From Ferrimicrobium sp. (GTDB taxonomy: Bacteria; Actinomycetota; Acidimicrobiia; Acidimicrobiales; Acidimicrobiaceae), in the NCBI GenBank assembly GCA_022690815.1, contig JALCZJ010000009.1, positions 1 through 64,000 of the forward strand: 64,000 nucleotides of DNA, given 5' to 3'. The position numbers and the translations under genes are program-made. The notes beneath the pieces were generated by a model that did not search any database, was not told the origin of the DNA, and was given only the letters and a program-made list of their open reading frames with translations. Of the stretch, positions 27,277-35,601 are shown piece by piece; positions within the stretch are counted from its first letter, which is position 1, and the number at the start of each line of letters is the position of its first letter.

Positions 27277-27905
27277 CCTATTGTGCCCGATTCTTCCCTT
27301 CGTCCGAGGCAGGTTTTACCTGTTCAAGTGTGCCGGGCCTGGCTCGCACGCGTCACGGTTACCAGACGAACCCGGTTTGATCGAGCTATGGCGCAGGCCC
27401 CCACGTGAGGGTGTCCAACGTCGCGGCTCAGTTGCGACCATCAGTGTCAGCGACGTTGCTCACGTCACGATGAAGTTCGGAGCAGACTGACCTGTCGACA
27501 TCGAGGGCACGACCCGTTGCCCATCGATCGGGACCATCCATCCTCAATCATGCTTGAACAGGTTGGAAACCCGCCGGCGCCTGTCATGGATCCGTGATCA
27601 CCTAGATGGTCCCATTGGGGTGACGGTGACCGATGGTCGGCAATGAGCATCTCCGGTCCTTACTGTGCCGGGACCGATCCACTTTGCATCAACTGCTCTG
27701 CGAGGAGCCCACACGCTGGTGGGAGCCAGGTCAGGATCACCAACCACCAATCACGACGGGCGACGACGATTCACTGGCTAGCTCCACTGCCCCATTGCAT
27801 CAACTACGACAACAACCGAATAACAACCCACGACTCCCTCTAGGCTCGATCATCTGTTCTGGTTGTCCTACCTACGATTCACATGGATGATCAACCGCGA
27901 CGGTC
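27277..27905. other. No gene seen
   Basis: This divergent gap of over 600 bases shows several short frames on both strands, none with recognisable content. It should hold the lspA promoter. Confidence 0.35.
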
Positions 27906-27934
27906 TTGAACCTACAGTATTCAAAAGGTGTACT
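27906..27934 (+). promoter_or_regulatory. Candidate mscL promoter
   Basis: TTGAAC (27906-27911), a 17-base spacer and TGTACT (27929-27934) lie about 50 bases before the mscL start. The spacing is ideal and the -35 box is good; the -10 box is only fair. Confidence 0.35.
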
Positions 27935-27981
27935 CGATGCCATTACGGCGACAGGTAGCAACACGAGGAGGTAGCAGGATC

Positions 27982-28383
27982 ATGGTGAAGGAATTTAGGG
28001 CGTTCCTGATTCAGTACAACGTCATCGGGCTCGGCGTCGCGGTCGTACTCGGTGCCGCAGTCGAGGCACTCGTGCAGTCATTGGTCGCCAACATCATCAC
28101 CCCGCTCATCACCATCCCCGGTACGGTGAATTTTGCATCGCTCACGCTCCATCTGGGGGGCAGCGTGTTCCGCTATGGCGAGGTCATCAACGCCGCAATC
28201 GCCTTCCTCATCATCGCCTTGGTGATCTTCTTATTGATTGTGAGACCTCTCGGCAAGTTGCAGAACAAATTCCAAAGCGCCAATCCAACAACCGCCACCT
28301 GTCCTGCGTGCTTAAGTACAATCCAGCTCGGCGCGACAAGGTGTGCATTCTGCACCTCGATGATCGAGCCAACGGCCTCGTAG
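27982..28383 (+). CDS. mscL: Large-conductance mechanosensitive channel MscL with zinc-ribbon tail
   Basis: MscL is a homopentameric pressure valve that opens under osmotic downshock. The 133-residue protein starts MVKEFRAFLIQYNVIGLGVA and has the two membrane helices (VAVVLGAAVEALVQSLVANI and AAIAFLIIALVIFLLIVRPL). The C-terminal helical bundle is replaced or extended by a zinc-ribbon-like segment: Cys 107, 110, 121 and 124 in CPAC and CAFC. This tail is not part of the classical E. coli protein. The ATG at 27982 with AGGAGG upstream is preferred over an in-frame start at 27928. Confidence 0.85.
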   Translation: MVKEFRAFLIQYNVIGLGVAVVLGAAVEALVQSLVANIITPLITIPGTVNFASLTLHLGGSVFRYGEVINAAIAFLIIALVIFLLIVRPLGKLQNKFQSANPTTATCPACLSTIQLGATRCAFCTSMIEPTAS

Positions 28384-28414
28384 GCTATCCGCCTGGCATC
28401 ATGGCGCCAGGCGA

Positions 28415-30259
28415 TCAGGAGGCTCGCGCCCGCACGTATAAGGCGCCGGCAATCTCGGCTAGTTGTTCGGCAAAGCCCAATCGAAAGCTATTCGATTCAA
28501 GATCGACCACGACCATCTCGAGCGCCTCGACAGCGTAGCGTTCGGCCTCGCCGAGCGCGGCAACAAACGGGTCACCAACATCAACTTCGTTGGGGCGCGC
28601 GTCGGTCAAGACAACCACCAACGGCTCAGTTCCTCGGCGCCGAAGATCCAGGGCCAGTCCTCTACCCACCTGCAAACCCCGTGACAACGGAGTTCTACCC
28701 GAACGCTTGAGACCGAGGAGTCGCGACCGCGCGACCTCGAGCGATCGGGTTGGCCGCAAGCTGACCTCTGCGGTCTCTCCACCGAAGGAGACAACCGCCA
28801 CCTGTGCCCGCTCGCGATAGGCGGTGCCCAATAGTCCTTCGATCGCCTCGTTCACGAGGTCCATCGCCTCACGACCAGCTACGGAGGCGGAAACGTCAAC
28901 GACAAAGATCACGCAGCGTTTTGGGGCACGCTCGATGGCAACATAACGCAGATCTTGGCTCGTAAGTCCGTCCTCGCCGTCGCGCCCGAGTCGGGCGACG
29001 ACGGTGCGTGAGAGCGAGAAGGTGCCCCCGACCGATGTCTCGCGGTGGCGACTGACCTCCGCACCCTGTCCGGTAACGCTAGGAGCGCGTCTCGAAAACG
29101 ACGAGAGATGATCGCCTAAGCTCTGGTTGTCTGTGCCATCCATTGGCTGATCGGCATCGTCTATCTGATCGGCATCGTCTGTCTGATCGGCCTGCTCGTC
29201 CCTGCCCGACCTCGCATCACTCTCCTGAATAGATACTTCTACTCGATCGCTCGCTGGGGGTGTCGAGCGGTCATCGCTCGCTGGGGGTGTCGAGCGGTCA
29301 TCGCTCGCTGGGCCATCGTGGCCCTTTCGCTCAGGCGAGGTCTTCGTCGAAGGATCCTTGGCAGAGGAACCCGTCGTAGCCCCTGGTCGAGGTGCATGGC
29401 GCCGGCGATGTGAGGTGATGAGTTCGGCCACAGCTGAGATATCGTCGTCAGTGACTTGATCACGACCCATAAGAGCAGCGTTGGCCCTTGCAGCCTTCGC
29501 GATTGCGAGGTCGGTGCGCAGGGATCCGATCCCTAGCTCGCTGCAGAGCCGAGCGATCTGGCTCAGTCGCGAGATCACCTCAACGTCAGCGAGACGCCGA
29601 CGGGCATCAGAGATTGTGTGTGCGAGCATCGCTTCATTCTCGCGATGGCCGAGCGGGTCACGTCCCAACACATCGCCCGTCTCATCGGCACCAAGCTCCA
29701 CTCCAAGTCGGCGCACGAGCGCCAAGTGACGAGACTCGGGCTCCATTAACGGATCGACGCTGACCACCATGGCAAAGCGGTCTAGTAGTTGTGGACGGAG
29801 CTCCCCCTCCTCTGGATTCATGGTGCCGATCAGCGAGAAACGTGCTGGCTGGACCACCGAGAGGGTATCTCGTTCGACGCGGTTGATGCCGGTTGCAGCG
29901 GCATCAAGAATGAGATCAACCAGATGATCGGCGAGCAGGTTGATCTCGTCGATATAGAGGACACCGCCATTGGCAGCACTGAGTAGACCATCGTGGATCC
30001 GAACCTCGCCATCGGCAAGCACTGAGGCGACGTCAATGCTGCCCTTGACGCGATCCTCGGTAGCTCCAAGCGGAATCTCAACAAAGGGAGCTCCCTCGCC
30101 TAGGAGCCCAGTCAAGCCACGAGCGAGTGTTGTCTTTGCTGACCCAGGCGGACCCACGAGCAAGACCCCGCCGATGGTTGGGTCGATCGCGAGCAGCTGG
30201 AGTGCAAGCTGTGCCTGTGGTTGGCCCACGACGTGTGAAAGGGGCAATTCATTGGTCAT
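28415..30259 (-). CDS. Fused AAA+/VWA chelatase subunit (ChlI-ChlD type), probably for cobalt insertion
   Basis: The 614-residue protein joins a ChlI-like AAA+ motor (about 1-290, Walker A GPPGSAKTT at 36-44, Walker B GVLYIDEINLL) and a ChlD-like VWA domain (about 430-610, metal site VVDVSASVAG near 450 with TDARPNEVDVGD). Between them lies an acidic, low-complexity linker with repeats. Magnesium chelatase uses such subunits with a large BchH subunit; here the partner is CobN, whose gene precedes it and overlaps it by four bases. It therefore most likely powers cobalt insertion into hydrogenobyrinic acid diamide in place of CobS and CobT. No chlorophyll genes are in the window. Confidence 0.82.
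   Translation of the reverse strand: MTNELPLSHVVGQPQAQLALQLLAIDPTIGGVLLVGPPGSAKTTLARGLTGLLGEGAPFVEIPLGATEDRVKGSIDVASVLADGEVRIHDGLLSAANGGVLYIDEINLLADHLVDLILDAAATGINRVERDTLSVVQPARFSLIGTMNPEEGELRPQLLDRFAMVVSVDPLMEPESRHLALVRRLGVELGADETGDVLGRDPLGHRENEAMLAHTISDARRRLADVEVISRLSQIARLCSELGIGSLRTDLAIAKAARANAALMGRDQVTDDDISAVAELITSHRRRHAPRPGATTGSSAKDPSTKTSPERKGHDGPASDDRSTPPASDDRSTPPASDRVEVSIQESDARSGRDEQADQTDDADQIDDADQPMDGTDNQSLGDHLSSFSRRAPSVTGQGAEVSRHRETSVGGTFSLSRTVVARLGRDGEDGLTSQDLRYVAIERAPKRCVIFVVDVSASVAGREAMDLVNEAIEGLLGTAYRERAQVAVVSFGGETAEVSLRPTRSLEVARSRLLGLKRSGRTPLSRGLQVGRGLALDLRRRGTEPLVVVLTDARPNEVDVGDPFVAALGEAERYAVEALEMVVVDLESNSFRLGFAEQLAEIAGALYVRARAS
29148..29314. repeat. Short tandem repeats coding the chelatase linker
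   Basis: An 18-base unit (CTGATCGGCATCGTCTRT) repeats from 29148 about 2.4 times, and a 27-base unit starting ATCGCTCGCTGGGGGTGTCG repeats from 29246 about 2.5 times. Both keep the frame; they encode repeats of DDADQI and DDRSTPPAS in the flexible linker. Confidence 0.75.
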
Positions 30260-33200
30260 CCTCTGCCATCCTCCAACTCACCCTCGACCCCAACGATGAT
30301 ACGGCGTAGGTCTTGCACTCGCTCCGGCGAGGCTCGCCACATCCCCCGTTCGCTGGCCTCCAACAACCGCTCACAGATCGACACCAGTGCCGTCGGGTTC
30401 ACAGCGGTCAAGAACTCTCGTCGGGTTGCATCGCTGACGTAACCATCATGCACCGCGTCGTACATCCAGTCCTTGGCGACATGGGCGGTGGCATCATATC
30501 CAAAGAGGTAGTCAACCGTTGCGGCCATCTCGAAGGCCCCTTTATACCCATGGGTCATCATGGCGTCGAGCCACTTCGGATTCAGAACGCGCGATCGCAC
30601 CACTCGAGCCGCCTCTTCTTCGATACTTCGGACCTTTGGTTGTGAGGGGTTAGCGGAGTCACCAAAGTAGCCACGCACCTCTTGTGCCCCCAAGGCTCGC
30701 GCCGCCGCGATCATGCCTCCGTGCTCCTGTAGATAGTCGTCCGAGTCGAAGATGTCGTGTTCACGATTGTCCTGGACCTTATAGGCCACTTCGAGCGCCC
30801 CAAGTCGAGCCTCAAGCGCCCCACGATTCGGCACCCCATAACCACTCCTCGAATAGCTAAAACCGCTCCAGGTGAGGTAGACCTCGGAGAGATCCTTCTC
30901 GTCCTGCCACGAGCGGCTCTCCAACAGGGGCAAGATACCCGATCCATACGATCGCGGCGATGGACCAAAGATGCGTTCGACCGCTCCGGCCTCGGCAACC
31001 GGGTTCATCGACCCCTCTCCCGTCTCCTTTGCGACCAGTTCGAAGGCCTCATCCAAGAGATCGATGGCAGAGGGAAAGGCGTCACGAAAGAAGCCAGAGA
31101 TACGACAGGTCACATCGACCCGCGGTCGGCCTAGTTCCGAGAGTGGGATTAGCTCAAGGGTCACGATCCGATTGGAGATCGGATCCCAAACAGGCTGAAT
31201 CCCAAGTAACGCGAGGACGGTCGAGACGTCGTCTCCACCTGTCCTCATGGCGGCAGTGCCCCAGAGGACGATACCGATGTTGCGCGGATACCGACCCTGG
31301 TGTTCGTCTCGAAAACGTTCGATCATGGCGTCCCCAAGACGTCGCCCGGTGAAGAAGGAGATCTGGGTCGGCAGCGATCGAGGATCCACCGAGTAAAAAT
31401 TACGTCCCGTAGGGAGCGCGTGTGCCATGCCACGGGTTGGGGCACCAGATGGACCAGAGGGGACCGCGCGACCCGCTAGCGCCCCGATCAAGGCATCTAC
31501 TTCACCGGTGGTAGCCAACAGGTTCGGCACCAAGACCGAGCCGATCCAGGCTAAGACTGCGTGTAGCGGATCCTCGAGGGGGTAAGCAAGGCCAAGCGAA
31601 CGACACAACGTCGGGTCATCGAAGGCTTCAATCGCAAATTCATGATCAGCGTAGGCCCATAAAAGCTCGGTCGCGCGCTCATCGTCCTCGTCGACCTCCA
31701 GTCGGGTGAGATGCTCATGGCCACCCGCAAGCAGCGGACGAAGTGCGGGCGCATCCAGTTGTGGCACTCGCGTGATGGCCACCAACATATCGATCAGCGC
31801 CTGACCCATTGGAGGAGACCCAAGGATGTGAAGACCTCCTCGGATCAACGAATCCTTGAGCTCGCAGAGATAGCCATCGACATGGAGCAAAAAGTCATCG
31901 AAGAGATCCTGGTCAACGCTGGGGGCATCGGTGACACCCATATCTTCATGCAAACGAGCCGCCTCGATGAGTTCCCAAATTTCAGCCCGAATCGCTGGCA
32001 ATTTACTCGGATCCAACGCACTGATGCGCTGATGCTCATCCATCAGCATCTCCAAGCGAGCGAGCTCTCCGTAGCTCTCTGCGCGCGTCATCGGCGGCAC
32101 AAGGTGCCCAATCAGAACCGCATGGGTACGGCGTTTTGCCTGTGTGCCCTCGCCAGGGTCGTTGATAACGAACGGATAAATCACGGGTAGCTCGCCAAGC
32201 ACCGTGTCCGGATAGCAGGTTGGACCCATGCCAACCGACTTGCCAGGCAGCCATTCAGCCGTCCCGTGTTTGCCAAGATGACAGAGTGCATCAACGTCGG
32301 CGATTGTCGTCAGCCAGTGATAAAACGCCAGGTAGTGATGGGTCGGTGGAAGTTCTGGCGAATGGTAAATTGCGATCGGGTTCTCACCGTATCCTCGGGG
32401 AGGCTGAATCGCCACCGTCAGGTTCCCAAACTGGAGCGCCGGGAAGATCAATGAACCATCGCGCGTGTAGATCTCGCCCGGAGGAGGACCCCAATGTTGC
32501 ATCACCGCCACGCGCAACTCCTCAGGGAGGGTCGCAAACCATGCACAGTAGTGCTCGACATCGAGACCGATACCTTGGCTGGCTCGAACCGAAGGATGTT
32601 CGTAGTCGATCAGATCGCCAAGCCGTGCCATCAACTCGTTGGCATCAGGCGGCAGGCCTTCAATGACGTAGCCCTCCCTGCGCATTCGCTCCGCGAGCAC
32701 CATCAGGCTCTGGGGCGTGTCGAGACCAACGGCGTTGCCCAAACGGGAACGCTTCGTAGGATAGGCAGAGAGCACGACCGCGATGCGCTTGTCGGCGTTC
32801 GCCTTCCTCCGGAGTCGAAGCAGACGATGCACATAGCCGATCAGACGCTGACTACGTTCGGGATCGAGTCGATACGCGCTAATCGTGGCGCCAAAGTCCT
32901 CGTCATCATCGATTAGCTCTTTGAAGGCGATCGGGACGGTGATAATACGCCCGTCGAACTCTGGCATCGCGACGTTCATCGCGACATCGATCGGTCGCAG
33001 GCCCGCCTGGCTCTCGCTCCAGGTTGCCCTCGGAGTCGTAGCGATCAGCGCCTGAAGAACGGGCACGCCGAGCGATGCCAGCTGACCAGTCTCCCAAGCC
33101 AACGCGTCGGCGTGTCCCCCGGCCAACACCGTCGCCACGACAACGTCGGGCGCCGTCTCGGCGATCAGATCGATGACCGATGGTTCATCGTCGCCAACCC

Positions 33201-33798
33201 GCAACGAATAGGTGTAAAAGACATCGATGGCGAGCTGGTGCTGACGGGCCAACGCGACGAAATCTCGTACAAACGAGAGATTCCCCGAGATGACATGTGC
33301 GCGATAGATGATGACCGCTACTCGACCGCGGGCGTCCGGGGTGGTCTCGCTGATCAGGCGACCGAAGGCCGCCAACGTCTCGACCGGTGCAAACCCGTAT
33401 CCGGTCCTGGTGACGGTATCAGAGAGAAAGCAAACGAAGTTAGTGAGATTGGGAACGCCACCCTCAACGAGATAGCGAAACCCCTCTTCCCAGATGCCGG
33501 CCGTCACGGTAGCCGCCGCCATCATCTCGGCATCGAACCCATTGTCGCCCGGATAGCTGACCAACGGGATGCCTCGACTCCGACATGCATCGGCCAAGGG
33601 CCCGAACCAACGGCTCGCGCCCACCCCACCAAGCAGTCGTATCACCACGATACGGGCCTCATCGAGAAGGTCATCGATCCCCGTAACCGTATCGATCTGG
33701 CGGACCGTCAGCCCGAAGTCGTCAGGCAACTCCTCCCAGGCGCTCCGGAGCGCCAAAACCTCGGTGTCCGCATTGGTCAGATAGACAAACTTGCTCAC
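30256..33798 (-). CDS. cobN: Cobaltochelatase large subunit CobN
   Basis: CobN binds hydrogenobyrinic acid a,c-diamide and inserts cobalt, using ATP hydrolysed by its partner subunits. The 1180-residue protein matches the usual CobN length. Landmarks are the N-terminal IVVIRLLGGVGASRWF with IPLVSYPGD, the central AVVLSAYPTKRSRLGNAVGL and DTPQSL, HLGKHGTAEWLPGKSVGMGP, and the C-terminal HGYKGAFEMAATVDYLFGYD. The LGKHGT.EWLPGK block is shared with BchH. It starts with GTG 44 bases after cobQ and overlaps the chelatase motor gene, so cobQ-cobN-motor form one operon. Confidence 0.93.
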   Translation of the reverse strand: MSKFVYLTNADTEVLALRSAWEELPDDFGLTVRQIDTVTGIDDLLDEARIVVIRLLGGVGASRWFGPLADACRSRGIPLVSYPGDNGFDAEMMAAATVTAGIWEEGFRYLVEGGVPNLTNFVCFLSDTVTRTGYGFAPVETLAAFGRLISETTPDARGRVAVIIYRAHVISGNLSFVRDFVALARQHQLAIDVFYTYSLRVGDDEPSVIDLIAETAPDVVVATVLAGGHADALAWETGQLASLGVPVLQALIATTPRATWSESQAGLRPIDVAMNVAMPEFDGRIITVPIAFKELIDDDEDFGATISAYRLDPERSQRLIGYVHRLLRLRRKANADKRIAVVLSAYPTKRSRLGNAVGLDTPQSLMVLAERMRREGYVIEGLPPDANELMARLGDLIDYEHPSVRASQGIGLDVEHYCAWFATLPEELRVAVMQHWGPPPGEIYTRDGSLIFPALQFGNLTVAIQPPRGYGENPIAIYHSPELPPTHHYLAFYHWLTTIADVDALCHLGKHGTAEWLPGKSVGMGPTCYPDTVLGELPVIYPFVINDPGEGTQAKRRTHAVLIGHLVPPMTRAESYGELARLEMLMDEHQRISALDPSKLPAIRAEIWELIEAARLHEDMGVTDAPSVDQDLFDDFLLHVDGYLCELKDSLIRGGLHILGSPPMGQALIDMLVAITRVPQLDAPALRPLLAGGHEHLTRLEVDEDDERATELLWAYADHEFAIEAFDDPTLCRSLGLAYPLEDPLHAVLAWIGSVLVPNLLATTGEVDALIGALAGRAVPSGPSGAPTRGMAHALPTGRNFYSVDPRSLPTQISFFTGRRLGDAMIERFRDEHQGRYPRNIGIVLWGTAAMRTGGDDVSTVLALLGIQPVWDPISNRIVTLELIPLSELGRPRVDVTCRISGFFRDAFPSAIDLLDEAFELVAKETGEGSMNPVAEAGAVERIFGPSPRSYGSGILPLLESRSWQDEKDLSEVYLTWSGFSYSRSGYGVPNRGALEARLGALEVAYKVQDNREHDIFDSDDYLQEHGGMIAAARALGAQEVRGYFGDSANPSQPKVRSIEEEAARVVRSRVLNPKWLDAMMTHGYKGAFEMAATVDYLFGYDATAHVAKDWMYDAVHDGYVSDATRREFLTAVNPTALVSICERLLEASERGMWRASPERVQDLRRIIVGVEGELEDGRG

Positions 33799-33842
33799 AC
33801 GCTTCCTTCCAGCCAGCTATTGGATCCAGGCTAGTAGCCAGG

Positions 33843-35426
33843 TCAGTCGAGACCGAGGAGATGAGCGACGTCGAGATGGCTGTCAAGAACATCGGCGAGG
33901 TTGTCCAGGCTATCGTCGATAAACTGGTCAAAACACAGCGTACTGACAAAGGTTCGCTGCCGTGCGTGAGCCAACCTCGCAAAGAACGAACGACGAAACT
34001 CATCCTGATCGAAGAGACCATGGACACTCGTTCCAAAGACCTGGCCACCACGACACGCACCCTCGGCAACCAACGGCGAACGTTGAGCAACGTCCCCATC
34101 GACCCCACCGAGCATGAACAACGGCCCCTCGGTCGTCTTGACGACTCCGTGATGAATCTGGTATCCACGGACGCCGGCATCGCCAAAGCCAGGCGATGAC
34201 CCAGTGACATTGGCCAACGCCTTGTCAGCACCAAAGACAACGCCGCCACCCAGGAGACCGAGCCCCGCGACGCGACCAACGCCTGACTCTACCTCATCGT
34301 CGATCTCCTCGACCAGCATCTGATAACCACCACAAATGCCGAGCAACCAGACGCCAACGTCGGTAAGCTCCACGAGACGCCTGGCGATGCCAGAATGGCG
34401 TAGCCAGTTCAGGGCGACCACGGTGGCCTTTGTGCCCGGCAAGATTACCAGATCAGCATCCATGAGTTCATCTGGTCGAGTAACAAACCGTAGGTCGATT
34501 GCTGGTTCAACAATGAGCGGGTCAAAGTCCGTGTAGTTCGCAAGGTAGGGCAACTCCACCACACGCACCTGAATCCTGTCATAGTCTTGTCCACGCATCT
34601 GGGACACGGAGGCGTAGCTCGTCGCGGTTGCCCCAAGATTGAGGGCGTCTTCGCCGGGCAGGAAGCCATCGATCAGCGGGACATTGCCAAACCACTCGGT
34701 GCCAAGACGTCGCGTCAACTCCTCGATGCCTCTGTCGAGGATCTTGCCATCACCTCGGACACGATTAAGAATAAAACCGCGAAAAAGCGGGCGATACTCC
34801 TCGCTGACGAGCAGATAGTGACCATAAATCGATGCGAAGACACCACCCGGCTCCAGATCCCCAACGAGAACGGTCCCCATGTTGAGGGCCTTAGCCAATC
34901 GAAGGTTTGCAAGGTCGCCGGGGAGCAGGTTAATCTCGCCAGCCGAACCGGCCCCCTCGGCGATGATGATCTGATAGCGCTCGGCTAACTCCTCGAAGGC
35001 ACCAACAACGGTGTCAAGCAGTCCGCGTTTGGCGGCGATCCACCCACCACTCGCGATCTCACCGATGGGCCGTCCCTTGACGATGAGCTGGGATCGCTCA
35101 CGCCCGGTTGGCTTGATCAACACGGGGTTCATCGCAACCTCCACCCGAACCCCACCAGCGCGAGCCTGCACGGCTTGGGCTCTCGCAACCTCCCCACCAT
35201 CGACCGCGACGGCGGAGTTGAGCGCCATATTCTGGCCCTTGAAGGGTGCGGCCGCGATGCCACGTTGATAGCACCAGCGCATCAAGCCAGTGACGATCAT
35301 AGACTTGCCTACATTGGATCCAGTACCGGCGATTAAGACTCGCTTGGCAAGCGATGTGTTCACCGACAAGACCGGGGTCGAACCCGCGAGCATGGCTGGC
35401 ACATCCGGTGTCGACAGGTCGGGCAA
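33843..35426 (-). CDS. cobQ: Cobyric acid synthase CobQ
   Basis: CobQ amidates the b, d, e and g side chains of adenosylcobyrinic acid diamide, using glutamine and ATP. The 527-residue protein has the ATP loop GTGSNVGKS (34-42), the family segment GQNMALNSAVAVDGGEVARA with AMNPVLIKPTG, and the glutamine amidotransferase domain with nucleophile Cys in GICGGYQML (near 363) and His in GTSVHGLFDQDEF (near 469). The start is TTG at 35426; an ATG at 35393 is a possible alternative that keeps the whole domain. It heads the cobQ-cobN-chelatase operon. Confidence 0.92.
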   Translation of the reverse strand: MPDLSTPDVPAMLAGSTPVLSVNTSLAKRVLIAGTGSNVGKSMIVTGLMRWCYQRGIAAAPFKGQNMALNSAVAVDGGEVARAQAVQARAGGVRVEVAMNPVLIKPTGRERSQLIVKGRPIGEIASGGWIAAKRGLLDTVVGAFEELAERYQIIIAEGAGSAGEINLLPGDLANLRLAKALNMGTVLVGDLEPGGVFASIYGHYLLVSEEYRPLFRGFILNRVRGDGKILDRGIEELTRRLGTEWFGNVPLIDGFLPGEDALNLGATATSYASVSQMRGQDYDRIQVRVVELPYLANYTDFDPLIVEPAIDLRFVTRPDELMDADLVILPGTKATVVALNWLRHSGIARRLVELTDVGVWLLGICGGYQMLVEEIDDEVESGVGRVAGLGLLGGGVVFGADKALANVTGSSPGFGDAGVRGYQIHHGVVKTTEGPLFMLGGVDGDVAQRSPLVAEGACRGGQVFGTSVHGLFDQDEFRRSFFARLAHARQRTFVSTLCFDQFIDDSLDNLADVLDSHLDVAHLLGLD

Positions 35427-35601
35427 TACATAACATCGATTATCCTAGACGCACCGACCGTCAGACAGATGGATCCGATGCGCGGTTCCCTGGTGTCACG
35501 AAGAACCCATCACGGGTCGTCCAGTGAGTCGGTCAACTCGAAAAATTTGGCGAGCCATGGTTGTGCAGGCAAGGTGCATCAATAGGTCCCGGTACCTAGG
35601 T
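35427..35601. other. cobQ upstream region; no riboswitch recognised
   Basis: This gap between the Ehr operon end and cobQ was checked on the minus strand for a cobalamin riboswitch. A few matching words occur (for example GGGAACCGCGCATC), but the order and the B12-box were not found. Confidence 0.35.

Noticed and set aside
35427-35601. Cobalamin riboswitch upstream of cobQ
   Set aside because: Only isolated words match. The ordered B12-box elements were not found on the minus strand.
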